DNA of 64,000 nucleotides from Arthrobacter sp. FW305-BF8 (lineage in GTDB: Bacteria; Actinomycetota; Actinomycetes; Actinomycetales; Micrococcaceae): assembly GCF_021789315.1 (NCBI RefSeq), contig NZ_CP084561.1, positions 1,612,001 through 1,676,000 of the forward strand, written 5' to 3'. A program made the position numbers and the translations under genes. Each line of letters starts with the position of its first letter. Position 1 is the first letter of the stretch. The notes beneath the pieces were generated by a model. It was given only the letters and a program-made list of their open reading frames with translations, was not told where the DNA came from and did no database searches. Positions 8,419-18,933 of this stretch are shown piece by piece.

Positions 8419-9606
8419 ATGGCTCAAAAGTTACGGGCAATCGTGGTCAACTTCTTCACGTCAGACGGCAAGTTCAGTTTCATCAAGGTCGGCACGCAAC
8501 TGGTGGTGCTCTCGGCCCTCGTGCTCGGGCTCGTTGCCTTTGTGGGCAGCAACAAGACAGTCACCCTGAACGTCGACGGGAAAGTAAGTTCCGTCCAGAC
8601 CTTCGGCGGCACCGTCGAACAGGTGGTGAAGAGCGCGAACGTGGAGCTGCACCCGGCCGACCGCGTGTCTCCCGCGCTGGACTCCAGTGTTGCGAACGGC
8701 TCCGTCATCAACGTGAACATGGCGAAAGCCGTGAAGGTCAGCCTGGACGGTGCGGAGAAGACCGTGAGTACCACGGCCCAGGACGTGGCGGGGCTTGTGA
8801 CCCAGCTCGGCGTTGCCAGCGCCTCGGAGCTCTCCGTGCCGAAGGACGCGCAGTTGGCCGTGGACGGTTCGTTCGTGGCCATCTCGACGCCGAAGACCGT
8901 CAGCATCATCGCCGACGGCAAGGCCAAGAAAACCACCACCACAGCCGCCAGCGTCGGTGAGGTCCTCAAGGATGCCGGCATCCGGCTCGCCGCCGCGGAC
9001 CGGACGTCGCAGCCGGCGCACGCCCCGGTGGTCAACAACATGGTGATCAAGGTGTCCCGCGTTGCCGGCAAGACCACCACCGTCACCGAAAAGGTCGCGT
9101 TCCAGACGCTCACCGCGGACAGCGACACCCTTCCCAAGGGTGAGGAGAAAGTCACCCAGGCCGGCGTGCCCGGTGAGACCACCCTCACCTATAAGCTCGT
9201 CCTGGTCGACGGCCGTGAGGCCTCCCGGACGCTCGTTTCCAAGACCACCACCCGGGAGCCGGTAACCGAGAAGATCACGGTGGGCACCAAGGAAGAGCCC
9301 AAGCCCGCAGCTGCCCCCGAGGCCGAAAGCGGAAACACGGGAGCAGCAGCCCCGGCCATGATGAACGTGGCCATGTGGGACAAGATCGCGCAGTGTGAAT
9401 CGGGCGGCAACTGGTCCATCAACAGCGGCAACGGCTACTACGGCGGCCTGCAGTTCGACGTCCAGACCTGGATCGGATCCGGCGGCGGCGCCTACGCCCC
9501 GAACGCCAGCCAGGCTACCAAGGCACAGCAGATTGACATCGCCAACCGTGTCTACGCCGACCGCGGCCTCCAGCCGTGGGGCTGCGGCTGGGCAGCCAGC
9601 AGCTAG
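8419..9606 (+). CDS. rpfB: Resuscitation-promoting factor RpfB-like (DUF348 x3, G5, Rpf lysozyme-like domain)
   Basis: 395 residues. A signal/anchor helix at about residues 20-42 is followed by three DUF348 repeats (about 45-90, 105-150, 160-205), a G5 domain (about 215-292, with VTEKVAFQT and the TREPVTEKITVG end), an Ala/Pro/Glu linker and a C-terminal Rpf domain with the catalytic Glu in WDKIAQCESGGNW and the paired Cys in GCGWAASS. Rpf proteins cleave peptidoglycan outside the cell and stimulate regrowth of dormant cells. The next in-frame stop upstream is at 8377 and no other ATG/GTG lies between, so the ATG at 8419 is the only reasonable start although its ribosome site is poor. Confidence 0.95.
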   Translation: MAQKLRAIVVNFFTSDGKFSFIKVGTQLVVLSALVLGLVAFVGSNKTVTLNVDGKVSSVQTFGGTVEQVVKSANVELHPADRVSPALDSSVANGSVINVNMAKAVKVSLDGAEKTVSTTAQDVAGLVTQLGVASASELSVPKDAQLAVDGSFVAISTPKTVSIIADGKAKKTTTTAASVGEVLKDAGIRLAAADRTSQPAHAPVVNNMVIKVSRVAGKTTTVTEKVAFQTLTADSDTLPKGEEKVTQAGVPGETTLTYKLVLVDGREASRTLVSKTTTREPVTEKITVGTKEEPKPAAAPEAESGNTGAAAPAMMNVAMWDKIAQCESGGNWSINSGNGYYGGLQFDVQTWIGSGGGAYAPNASQATKAQQIDIANRVYADRGLQPWGCGWAASS

Positions 9607-9680
9607 CCACCGGCGCCTACAACCGCTGGCGCGATAATCCTGCGCCGCTGCGGCAGCTGACCACGGCCGCGGCGGCCACC

Positions 9681-9713
9681 AAGGCCGGGTCCGGAACCTC
9701 CGGGCCCGGCCTT
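9681..9713 (+). terminator. Strong hairpin after rpfB
   Basis: AAGGCCGGGTCCGG (9681-9694) pairs with CCGGGCCCGGCCTT (9700-9713) with one G-T pair and a five-base loop. No T-run follows, as is common for actinobacterial terminators. Confidence 0.6.
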
Positions 9714-9780
9714 CGCCGTCTCCTCATAACAATGACGTGCCCGCCCGGCAGCGAGCCCCGCCCATTACTGAACTGCGGGA

Positions 9781-9786
9781 TAGGAT
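9781..9786 (+). promoter_or_regulatory. Candidate -10 element of rsmA, leaderless arrangement
   Basis: TAGGAT, six bases, then GTG. No ribosome binding site precedes the GTG, so transcription start and translation start probably coincide at 9793. Confidence 0.5.
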
Positions 9787-9792
9787 ACCTAG

Positions 9793-10680
9793 GTGACTGA
9801 CCCGACCCCCTCCGCCTCCGGCACTGCGCCCGCTCCTCTGTTCGGTGCCTCCGATATCCGCAGGCTGGCCGGGGAGATCGGCGTCCGCCCCACCAAAACA
9901 CTTGGGCAGAACTTCGTCATCGACGGCAACACCATCCGCAGGATCGTGGCCGCCGCCGGCATCGGACCCGACGAGACGGTCCTCGAAATCGGACCCGGGC
10001 TGGGGTCGCTGACGCTGGGGCTCCTCGACGCCGCCAAGGCAGTGGTCGCCGTCGAAATCGACCCCGTCCTGGCTGCGAAGCTGCCGGAGACCATCCGGCA
10101 ATGGCGGCCCGACGCAAGCGGTGACTTCCACCTGGTTCTCGCCGACGCCATGAAGGTGACCGAACTGCCGGCCGAGCCCGCAGCGCTCGTCGCCAACCTG
10201 CCGTACAACGTCGCGGTGCCGGTGGTGCTGCACCTGCTGCAGCACTTTCCGTCGATCCGGCACGGACTCGTCATGGTCCAGGACGAGGTCGCCGACCGGC
10301 TGGCCGCCGAACCCGGATCCAAGATCTATGGTGTGCCCTCGGTTAAGGCGGCCTGGTACAGCAGCATGCGCAAGGCCGGCATCATCGGCATGAACGTGTT
10401 CTGGCCCGCCCCCAAGATCCAGTCCGGGCTCGTGGCCTTCACCCGGCGCGAGCCCCCGGCCACCACCGCCAGCCGCCAGCAGGTGTTCGCCGTCATTGAT
10501 GCTGCCTTCGCACAGCGCCGCAAAACACTCCGTGCAGCCCTGGCCGGCTGGGCCGGCAGTGCCGCCGAAGCGGAACGCTGCCTGGTTGCGGCCGGGGTCG
10601 ACCCCACCGCGCGGGGCGAAGTGATCGACATCGCCGCGTTTGCGAGGATCGCCGAAGCCCGCGCGGCTGCGGACGCCTGA
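9793..10680 (+). CDS. rsmA: 16S rRNA (adenine1518/1519-N6)-dimethyltransferase
   Basis: 295 residues, the normal KsgA size. Dimethylates two adjacent adenosines in the 3' hairpin of 16S rRNA with S-adenosylmethionine. Visible motifs: TKTLGQNFV at the N-terminus, SAM-binding VLEIGPGLGSLT, acidic VEIDP, LADAMK, the catalytic NLPYNVAVP, and the PAPKIQSGLVAF block. The GTG start is immediately preceded by a -10-like TAGGAT and no ribosome site, so it is likely leaderless. Its TGA shares one base with the ATG of ispE. Confidence 0.97.
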   Translation: MTDPTPSASGTAPAPLFGASDIRRLAGEIGVRPTKTLGQNFVIDGNTIRRIVAAAGIGPDETVLEIGPGLGSLTLGLLDAAKAVVAVEIDPVLAAKLPETIRQWRPDASGDFHLVLADAMKVTELPAEPAALVANLPYNVAVPVVLHLLQHFPSIRHGLVMVQDEVADRLAAEPGSKIYGVPSVKAAWYSSMRKAGIIGMNVFWPAPKIQSGLVAFTRREPPATTASRQQVFAVIDAAFAQRRKTLRAALAGWAGSAAEAERCLVAAGVDPTARGEVIDIAAFARIAEARAAADA

Positions 10681-11648
10681 TGGCGGTCCAAGGCGTGCGG
10701 GGGCGCTTTGCGGCAAGGACCGTCCGGGTCAAGGCTCCGGGCAAAGTAAACGTCTCGCTGGATGTCGGGCCGCTGCGGCCGGATGGCTACCACTCCGTGG
10801 CCAGCGTCTACCTTGCTGTGTCGCTGTACGAGGAAGTCGCGGCCACCAGCACAACATCCGACGGCATCACTGTCAGCATCAGCCCGGACAGCACGCTGGA
10901 CCTCGACGGGGTGGACATCCCGCTCGACGAGCGGAACCTCGCCTACAAGGCAGCCGCCATCATGGCCGATGTGTCGGAACACTCCACCGGCGTGCATCTT
11001 GAAATCACCAAGCGGGTTCCCGTGGCAGGCGGCATGGGCGGCGGTTCCGCGGATGCTGCCGCCACGCTCCTGGCCTGTGACGCGCTGTGGAACAGCGGCC
11101 TGTCCCGGGACGAACTCGCCCACCTCGCTGCCGAGCTCGGGGCGGATGTTCCCTTCGCCCTGCTGGGCGGCACGGCCGTGGGGCTGGGCGTGGGCGATGA
11201 TCTGTCTCCCGCGCTGGCCAAGGCCCAGACGGACTGGGTCCTTGTCACCGCAGAGTTCGGGCTGTCCACTCCGGAAGTATTCCGGACGCTGGACAGGCTC
11301 CGCGATGCCGAGGGCGTGGACGGCGACGAGCCCACTGCCGTGGACCCCAAGATCCTGCAGGCCCTGCGCAGCGGCGACGCCGATGCCCTGAGCCGGGTGC
11401 TGGTCAACGACCTCCAGCGCGCGTCCATCGAGCTCGCTCCCGGACTCCGGGACACCCTGGGACTGGGCGAGTCCTGCGGAGCCATTGCCGGGATCGTTTC
11501 CGGCTCCGGGCCCACCGTGGCCCTGCTGGCGCACAATCCCGAAGCGGCGGAGAACCTCGCGGGGGAGCTGCAGCACAAGGGGCTCAACGCACTGGCCGTC
11601 CACGGCCCCGTGCCCGGCGCGCGCATCATCTCCGATACGCTCCTTTAA
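10680..11648 (+). CDS. ispE: 4-diphosphocytidyl-2-C-methyl-D-erythritol kinase
   Basis: 322 residues of the GHMP kinase family. N-terminal VKAPGKVNVSLDVG, the ATP-binding glycine-rich PVAGGMGGGSADAAATLLA (about residues 115-133) and the C-terminal GSGPTVALLA motif are intact. It phosphorylates CDP-methylerythritol in the non-mevalonate isoprenoid pathway. ATG overlaps the rsmA stop by one base (TGATG), so translation is coupled; rsmA-ispE is a conserved actinobacterial pair. Confidence 0.96.
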   Translation: MAVQGVRGRFAARTVRVKAPGKVNVSLDVGPLRPDGYHSVASVYLAVSLYEEVAATSTTSDGITVSISPDSTLDLDGVDIPLDERNLAYKAAAIMADVSEHSTGVHLEITKRVPVAGGMGGGSADAAATLLACDALWNSGLSRDELAHLAAELGADVPFALLGGTAVGLGVGDDLSPALAKAQTDWVLVTAEFGLSTPEVFRTLDRLRDAEGVDGDEPTAVDPKILQALRSGDADALSRVLVNDLQRASIELAPGLRDTLGLGESCGAIAGIVSGSGPTVALLAHNPEAAENLAGELQHKGLNALAVHGPVPGARIISDTLL

Positions 11649-11683
11649 TACCTTCCAACCAACACATCAGAAAGCAGTTCCCC

Positions 11684-13516
<1,833 letters not shown>

Positions 13517-13554
13517 CCGGTTCCGGAGGTGCGTAACGCACGAGTGGTGCCGGG

Positions 13555-13652
13555 GTCCTTCGCGTAGGAGCGCATCGCGAGCCATCGGGCCCTCAAGGTC
13601 GCTCAGCGACCGTTGGGCCCCTATGGCTCGTGTCTAAGCGACGGCGAAGGGC
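13555..13652. repeat. Compound long hairpin between convergent genes
   Basis: Nested complementary arms: GGTCCTTCGC / GCGAAGGGCC (outer, about 13555-13564 with 13643-13652), CGAGCCAT (13578-13585) with ATGGCTCG (13623-13630), GGGCCC (13587-13592) with GGGCCC (13615-13620), and GGTCGCT (13597-13603) with AGCGACC (13605-13611). It sits between the ABC-F gene and the convergent TetR gene and can terminate both; the size and layering also suggest a REP-like chromosomal repeat. Confidence 0.6.
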
Positions 13653-13677
13653 CACTGCACCGCGGAGGTGGGCAGTA

Positions 13678-14364
13678 CTAAGCCTCGCTGCGGAGTTCCG
13701 GGTCCTTTTTGAGTCCGGTCAGGCCGTTCCACGCGAGGTTGACGAGGTGGGCGGCGACGTCCCGTTTGTCGGGCTGGCGGGCGTCCTGCCACCACTGGCC
13801 CGTCATCGCCACCATGCCCACGAGCATCTGCGCGTACATGGCGCCGTCGGCTGCGCTGAACCCGCGGCGGGCGAATTCGTCGGACAGGATGTGTTCAACG
13901 CGCGCGGTCACGTGGGAGAGCAGTGTGGAGAAGGCGCCTTCGGGCTGGGACGGCGGAGCGTCCCGCATGAGGATGCGGAAGCCGTCGGTGCGTTCCTCGA
14001 TGTAGGTGAGCAGGGCCAGGGCGGCGCGCTCCACGAGGACCCTCGGCTTGGCTTCCTGGGTGAGTGCGTCGTTGATGGCCGCGAGCAGGATCCGGAACTC
14101 GTACTCGACGACCTGCGTGTACAGGCCTTCCTTCGAGCCGAAGTGCTCGTAGATCACGGGCTTGGAAACGCCGGCGGCGGCCGCAATCTCTTCGATGGTG
14201 GTGCCGTCCAGCCCCCGCACCGCGAAAAGGGCCCGCCCTACTTCGATGAGCTGGGACCGCCGCTGCGGTCCTGTCATCCGCGACCGGGGGATGCGCCCCG
14301 CCGCGGCGTCGGGCCTTGCTGGCAGGTTCCCCGGACCGTCAGTTGTCCCTGTGCTGTTGCTCAC
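13678..14364 (-). CDS. TetR/AcrR-family transcriptional regulator
   Basis: About 228 residues. The N-terminal helix-turn-helix is clear (TTIEEIAAAAGVSKPVIYEHFGSKEGLY), followed by an all-helical ligand domain. I place the start at GTG 14364; an ATG at the MTGPQRR position inside is an alternative. The frame stays open to 14547, but that would run antisense through tRNA-Gln and is rejected. The ligand is unknown and there is no divergent transporter gene, only tRNA-Gln and glmU, so the target cannot be inferred from neighbours. Confidence 0.88.
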   Translation of the reverse strand: MSNSTGTTDGPGNLPARPDAAAGRIPRSRMTGPQRRSQLIEVGRALFAVRGLDGTTIEEIAAAAGVSKPVIYEHFGSKEGLYTQVVEYEFRILLAAINDALTQEAKPRVLVERAALALLTYIEERTDGFRILMRDAPPSQPEGAFSTLLSHVTARVEHILSDEFARRGFSAADGAMYAQMLVGMVAMTGQWWQDARQPDKRDVAAHLVNLAWNGLTGLKKDPELRSEA

Positions 14365-14523
14365 CGTCCAATCATGCCTTACGCCAGGTGGCGGGAGGGG
14401 TGGCGGCAAGTCCCGGCGCGCTGCCCCGGCCCGGCACCGGCGCACCCGAAGCGCCGAGGTCGCACGAGCGTCAACGTTCGTGGCAGAATTGGTTCTCGTG
14501 CCCGGGCTTAGCGCCGGGCACGG

Positions 14524-14595
14524 TCCGCTCTGGTGTAATGGCAGCACCCCGGCCTTTGGAGCCGTGGAGTATAGGTTCGAATCCTATGGGCGGAA
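14524..14595 (+). tRNA. tRNA-Gln (anticodon UUG)
   Basis: A 72-base cloverleaf: acceptor TCCGCTC (14524-14530) pairs with GGGCGGA (14588-14594) with one G-T; the D arm starts GTGTAATGGCAGCAC; the anticodon loop CTTTGGA gives UUG; the T arm is ATAGG-TTCGAAT-CCTAT; discriminator A at 14595. CCA is not encoded. It sits just upstream of glmU on the same strand. Confidence 0.95.
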
Positions 14596-14716
14596 CAGCT
14601 GCATCAGAGGTGTCCAGTAGGATGAACCCTGTTGCCGGTTCCGGGCACAGGCCCGGACACCGCCGCGCAGGCAGCCGCGGATGCAGTAAGCGCAACCGAG
14701 CAAGGAGAGCCCGTAC

Positions 14717-16207
14717 GTGAGCCCCGACAAGTCCGGCCCAGCCGCCGTTATCGTCCTAGCTGCAGGCGCCGGTACCCGGATGAAATCCCGTACCCCCAAG
14801 ATCCTTCACGAAATCGGCGGCCGCTCCATGGTGGGCCACGCCCTGCTCGCCGCCCGCAGCATCAGCCCCGAACGCCTGGCGCTGGTGGTCCGGCACGAGC
14901 GCGACCGCGTCGCAGCCCACCTCACCGAACTCGATCCCGACGCCGTGATCGTGGACCAGGACGAGGTCCCCGGCACCGGGCGCGCCGTCGAAGTTGCCCT
15001 GAAAGCCCTGGACGCCAAGGAGCCTGTGGCCGGAACCGTCGTCGTCACCTACGGCGACGTCCCGCTGCTCACCGGTGAAATGCTCGCCGAACTCGTGTCC
15101 ACCCACCAGCGCGACGGCAACGCGGTCACCGTGCTCACCGCCGTCCTGGGCGACGCCACCGGCTACGGCCGCATTCTCCGCGGGGAAGACGGCACCGTAA
15201 CCGGCATCCGCGAGCACAAGGACGCCACCGACGCCGAGCGTGCGATCCGCGAGATCAACTCCGGCATTTACGCGTTTGACGCTGCTGTCCTCAGGGACGC
15301 CCTCGGCCACGTCACCACCGACAACTCACAGGGCGAAAAGTACCTGACCGATGTCCTCGGGCTGGCCCGCGAGGCAGGCGGCCGGGTGGCCGCCGTCGTC
15401 ACCGCCGACCGCTGGCAGGTGGAAGGCGCCAACGACCGCGTCCAGCTGGCCGCCCTCGGCGCCGAGCACAACCGCCGGATCGTGGAAGCCTGGATGCGCG
15501 CCGGTGTTACCGTCGTCGACCCCGCCACCACGTGGATCGACTCCACGGTGACACTGGCGGAGGACGTCCGGATCCTGCCCAACACCCAGCTGCACGGCGC
15601 CACCACGGTGGCGCGGGACGCCGTCGTCGGCCCCGACTCCACGCTGACGGATGTCAGCATCGGCGAGGGCGCCAAGGTGACCCGGACCCACGGATCCGGC
15701 GCAGAGATCGGTGCGGGGGCCAGCGTGGGCCCCTTCACCTACCTGCGCCCCGGAACGGTCCTGGGCGAGACAGGCAAGATCGGTGCCTTCTACGAAACCA
15801 AGAACGTCAGGATCGGCCGCGGCTCCAAATTGTCCCACCTGGGCTACGCCGGGGACGCCGAGATCGGCGAGGACACCAACATCGGCTGCGGCAACATCAC
15901 CGCGAACTACGACGGCGAGAAGAAGCACCGCACGGTGATCGGCTCGGGTGTGCGCACCGGCTCCAACACAGTATTCGTCGCTCCGGTCACGGTGGGGGAC
16001 GGTGCCTACAGCGGCGCCGGAGCCGTGATCCGCAAGGACGTACCCGCCGGTGCCCTGGTGCTCTCCATGGCAGCACAGCGCAACGCCGAGGGCTGGGTCG
16101 CGGCCAACCGCCCCGGCTCGCTCTCCGCGGAGCTGGCAGAAGCAGCCGCGGCCCGCGAAGGCCGCAATGAGACCTCAAATTCCCCCGTATCTACAGAAGA
16201 GGGCTAG
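14717..16207 (+). CDS. glmU: Bifunctional UDP-N-acetylglucosamine pyrophosphorylase / glucosamine-1-phosphate N-acetyltransferase
   Basis: 496 residues. N-terminal uridylyltransferase with LAAGAGTRMKSRTPKILH and the VTYGDVPLL metal site; C-terminal left-handed beta-helix with hexapeptide repeats and the acetyltransferase block YEYKNVRIG-like FYETKNVRIGRGSK plus NITANYDGEKKHRTVIG. Makes UDP-GlcNAc for peptidoglycan and teichoic acids. GTG start with AAGGAG 8 bases upstream. Five bases separate it from prs, so the two are one operon, a common actinobacterial pairing. The last ~35 residues are an Ala/Glu-rich tail. Confidence 0.97.
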   Translation: MSPDKSGPAAVIVLAAGAGTRMKSRTPKILHEIGGRSMVGHALLAARSISPERLALVVRHERDRVAAHLTELDPDAVIVDQDEVPGTGRAVEVALKALDAKEPVAGTVVVTYGDVPLLTGEMLAELVSTHQRDGNAVTVLTAVLGDATGYGRILRGEDGTVTGIREHKDATDAERAIREINSGIYAFDAAVLRDALGHVTTDNSQGEKYLTDVLGLAREAGGRVAAVVTADRWQVEGANDRVQLAALGAEHNRRIVEAWMRAGVTVVDPATTWIDSTVTLAEDVRILPNTQLHGATTVARDAVVGPDSTLTDVSIGEGAKVTRTHGSGAEIGAGASVGPFTYLRPGTVLGETGKIGAFYETKNVRIGRGSKLSHLGYAGDAEIGEDTNIGCGNITANYDGEKKHRTVIGSGVRTGSNTVFVAPVTVGDGAYSGAGAVIRKDVPAGALVLSMAAQRNAEGWVAANRPGSLSAELAEAAAAREGRNETSNSPVSTEEG

Positions 16208-16212
16208 CAACC

Positions 16213-17193
16213 ATGACCGAAATTACGGCTCACGGCGAGAAGAAACTGGTGCTCGCCGCAGGGCGTGCGCACCCGGAGCTTGCCCGGGAGATCGCCAAGG
16301 AGCTGGGCACGGAACTGCTGCCTGTGGACGCCTACGACTTCGCCAACGGCGAGATCTACGTCCGCGCCGGGGAAAGCGTCCGTGGAACCGATGCCTTCGT
16401 CATCCAGGCGCATCCCGCGCCGCTGAACAACTGGCTCATGGAACAGCTGATCATGATTGATTCGCTGAAGCGTGCCTCCGCCAAGCGGATCACCGTTGTT
16501 TCGCCGTTCTACCCGTACTCGCGCCAGGACAAGAAGGGCCGCGGCCGCGAGCCGATCTCCGCCCGCCTCGTGGCCGACATGTACAAGACGGCCGGCGCCG
16601 ACCGGATCATGAGCGTGGACCTGCACACCTCGCAGATCCAGGGCTTCTTCGACGGCCCGGTGGACCACCTCATGGCCATCCCGCTGCTGGCGGACTACAT
16701 CCGCACCCGCGTCAGCGCCGATAACATCACCGTGGTCTCACCGGACACCGGCCGCGTGCGCGTGGCCGAGCAGTGGGCCGAGCGCCTCGGCGGCGCTCCG
16801 CTGGCGTTCGTCCACAAGAGCCGCGACCTGACCGTGCCCAACCAGGCCGTGTCCAAGACCGTGGTGGGCCAGATTGAGGGCCGCACCTGCGTGCTGATCG
16901 ACGACATGATCGATACCGGCGGAACCATCTCCGGTGCCGTGCAGGTGCTGAAGAACGCCGGCGCCAAGGACGTCATCATCGCTGCCACGCACGCGGTGTT
17001 CTCCGACCCCGCCGCCCGGCGCCTCTCTGAGTCGGGTGCCCGGGAAGTGGTGGTCACCAACACGCTGCCCATCCCCGCCGACAAGCGCTTCCCCGAGCTC
17101 ACTGTCCTGTCCATCGCACCGCTCATCGCCCGGGCCATCCGGGAAGTGTTCGACGACGGTTCGGTCACCAGCCTGTTCGACGGCAACGCCTAA
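16213..17193 (+). CDS. prs: Ribose-phosphate diphosphokinase (PRPP synthetase)
   Basis: 326 residues. PRPP-binding loop VLIDDMIDTGGTISGA, flexible loop PYSRQDKKGRGREPISARL and the histidine block VDLHTSQIQGFFDGPVDHL are intact. It makes PRPP from ribose 5-phosphate and ATP for purine, pyrimidine, His, Trp and NAD synthesis. Second gene of the glmU-prs operon; its transcript ends at the hairpin starting 18 bases after the TAA. Confidence 0.97.
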   Translation: MTEITAHGEKKLVLAAGRAHPELAREIAKELGTELLPVDAYDFANGEIYVRAGESVRGTDAFVIQAHPAPLNNWLMEQLIMIDSLKRASAKRITVVSPFYPYSRQDKKGRGREPISARLVADMYKTAGADRIMSVDLHTSQIQGFFDGPVDHLMAIPLLADYIRTRVSADNITVVSPDTGRVRVAEQWAERLGGAPLAFVHKSRDLTVPNQAVSKTVVGQIEGRTCVLIDDMIDTGGTISGAVQVLKNAGAKDVIIAATHAVFSDPAARRLSESGAREVVVTNTLPIPADKRFPELTVLSIAPLIARAIREVFDDGSVTSLFDGNA

Positions 17194-17210
17194 CGGCCTT
17201 GTCTGCGCCG

Positions 17211-17257
17211 GTGCCCGGCCCGTTTTCAGTATTCGGGCCGGGCACTGGTAAGCTTTT
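17211..17257 (+). terminator. Rho-independent terminator after prs
   Basis: A perfect 12-bp stem GTGCCCGGCCCG (17211-17222) / CGGGCCGGGCAC (17234-17245) with an 11-base loop; GCTTTTT follows 6 bases later. Confidence 0.85.
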
Positions 17258-17261
17258 TCCC

Positions 17262-17440
17262 GATACCTTGGCGAGGGAGAGCACCGGAAATCCGCAGGCG
17301 CGGAGCACCGGACTGCTGGTCTCCGTTATCGACTGGGTCTGAATCACCCTTCTGGTGGGGCCGCCTTCGGGCCGCCCGGCGTTGAAGGTCACTCCAGACC
17401 TCCGCCCTTGCTGAACCAATACATCCACCAGGAGATTCAC
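17262..17440 (+). promoter_or_regulatory. Structured leader of rplY, possible L25 autoregulatory element
   Basis: Two compact domains precede the L25 gene. Domain I: GGAGA (17276-17280) can pair with TCTCC (17320-17324), enclosing TCCGC-AGGC-GCGGA (17291-17304); GAGCACCGGA occurs twice, at 17279-17288 and 17303-17312. Domain II: GGTCTG (17336-17341) pairs with CAGACC (17395-17400), enclosing CACC-CTTCT-GGTG (17345-17357) and a GGCC-rich hairpin. L25 binds 5S rRNA, and r-proteins often bind leaders of their own mRNA; that link is inference here. Confidence 0.4.
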
Positions 17441-18049
17441 ATGTCTGAGCAGAAGCTCGCAGCAGAAGCACGCACCGAATTCGGCAAGGGCTTCGCCCGC
17501 CGCGCCCGCGCAGCCGGCCAGATCCCCGCAGTGATCTACGGCCACGGCGCAGAGCCCATCCACATCACCCTGCCGGCCAAGGCCACCACCCTGGCCGTGC
17601 GTACCGCCAACGCCCTGCTGTCCCTGGACCTCAACGGCGAAGGCCACCTGGCCCTCGTCAAGGACGTCCAGCGCGACCCGATCAAGCAGATCATCGAGCA
17701 CATCGACCTCCTGACCGTCCGCCAGGGCGAGAAGGTCACCGTGGACGTAGCCGTGCACGTTGTTGGCGAAACCGCTCCGGGTACCGCTCACAACCTGGAA
17801 CTCACCGTCGTTTCCCTCGAGGCAGAAGCAACGCACCTGCCCGAGTCCGTCGAGGTGAACATCGAGGGCCGCGCCGCCGGCGAGCACATCCACGCTTCCG
17901 ACCTCGTGCTGCCCACGGGCTCCGTCCTGCTGACCGACGCTGAGGCGCTGGTTGTCAACATCTCCGAGGCCGCTGCGACGGCTGAAGAGGGCGAAGCTGA
18001 GGAAGCCGCCGCAGAAGCGGCTCCGGCCGAAGCGGCTGCTGCCGAGTAA
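17441..18049 (+). CDS. rplY: 50S ribosomal protein L25/general stress protein Ctc
   Basis: 202 residues, the long CTC form: N-terminal 5S rRNA-binding L25 domain (about 1-92; RTEFGKGFARRARAAGQIPAVIYG) and the C-terminal TL5-like beta domain (about 100-180), ending in an Ala/Glu-rich acidic tail from residue 183. ATG 17441 has AGGAG at 17430-17434. It sits between two hairpin terminators (after prs and before pth), so it is transcribed alone from its own structured leader. Confidence 0.96.
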   Translation: MSEQKLAAEARTEFGKGFARRARAAGQIPAVIYGHGAEPIHITLPAKATTLAVRTANALLSLDLNGEGHLALVKDVQRDPIKQIIEHIDLLTVRQGEKVTVDVAVHVVGETAPGTAHNLELTVVSLEAEATHLPESVEVNIEGRAAGEHIHASDLVLPTGSVLLTDAEALVVNISEAAATAEEGEAEEAAAEAAPAEAAAAE

Positions 18050-18090
18050 TTCGGGTACAACCCTTCCCGCGCTAACTGAAGCGCGGACCG

Positions 18091-18118
18091 GTGGCCGGGT
18101 CCTTTCGGGCCCGGCCAC
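18091..18118 (+). terminator. Hairpin terminator after rplY
   Basis: A 12-bp stem with one G-T pair: GTGGCCGGGTCC (18091-18102) / GGGCCCGGCCAC (18107-18118), loop TTTC. No T-run follows. Confidence 0.7.
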
Positions 18119-18162
18119 TGCCGTCCCTGCCCGCCCCGCACGCAGGCGCAAAACCCCCGCCT

Positions 18163-18168
18163 TAGGAT
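18163..18168 (+). promoter_or_regulatory. Candidate -10 element of pth, leaderless arrangement
   Basis: TAGGAT, then TGATTC (six bases), then ATG, the same spacing as at rsmA and tatD. No ribosome site is visible upstream of the ATG. Confidence 0.5.
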
Positions 18169-18174
18169 TGATTC

Positions 18175-18759
18175 ATGACTGACACCTGGCTGATCGTAGG
18201 CCTCGGCAACCCCGGACCCGAATACAGCGGCAACCGGCACAACGTCGGCCAGATGGTGCTGGACGGGCTGGCCGGGCGCATCGGCGGAAAGTTCAAGGCG
18301 CACAAGGCCAGGGCCCTCGTCCTGGAAGGACGGCTGGGAATCGGCGGTCCCCGGGTGGTGCTGGCGAAGCCTGGCACGTACATGAACGTTTCCGGCGGCC
18401 CGGTGTCCGCGCTTGCCAGGTTTTACGACGTCGAGCCGTCCCGGGTGGTGGCCGTCCATGACGAGATCGACATCCCCTTTAATACCGTAAAGCTGAAGAT
18501 CGGCGGCGGCGAGGGAGGGCACAACGGTCTCCGCGACATCTCCAAGGCCCTTGCCACCAAGGACTACCTCCGCGTCCGGGTGGGAGTCGGCCGGCCGCCG
18601 GGCCGGATGGACACTGCCGACTACGTGCTCCGGGATTTCGGCACTACGGAGAAGAAGGAACTGCCCTTCCTGCTCGATGACGCCGCCGACGCCGTCGAGC
18701 TCCTGGTCAGGGAGGGGCTGACGGCCGCGCAGCAGCAGTTCCACTCCGCCAAGGTCTAG
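18175..18759 (+). CDS. pth: Peptidyl-tRNA hydrolase
   Basis: 194 residues. Signature blocks VGLGNPGPEYSGNRHNVG (catalytic His), KPGTYMNVSG, VVHDEIDIPF-like VAVHDEIDIPF with catalytic Asp, and GGGEGGHNGLRDI are intact. It frees tRNA from prematurely released peptides in the cytoplasm. Follows rplY as in most actinobacteria, but a hairpin and its own -10-like TAGGAT point to a separate, probably leaderless, transcript. Confidence 0.97.
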   Translation: MTDTWLIVGLGNPGPEYSGNRHNVGQMVLDGLAGRIGGKFKAHKARALVLEGRLGIGGPRVVLAKPGTYMNVSGGPVSALARFYDVEPSRVVAVHDEIDIPFNTVKLKIGGGEGGHNGLRDISKALATKDYLRVRVGVGRPPGRMDTADYVLRDFGTTEKKELPFLLDDAADAVELLVREGLTAAQQQFHSAKV

Positions 18760-18933
18760 CGACCTCTCCCTCCGTTTTTCCTCCGCACCGCACGAACCCT
18801 CAAGGTCACCTCAAGGTCTGCGAAATGTGAACGCAGTGCCCTGTATCCCCGCAAAGTAACGGGGTAGTCTACTTTCTAAGCGGGGGAGGCGATGGAGCCT
18901 TTATCCTGCCGGGCGGGATGTAAGGAAAAGTTC

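Noticed and set aside
14365..14547. Longer N-terminus for the TetR gene
   Set aside because: It would run antisense through tRNA-Gln at 14524-14595, and the added residues are low-complexity without homology.
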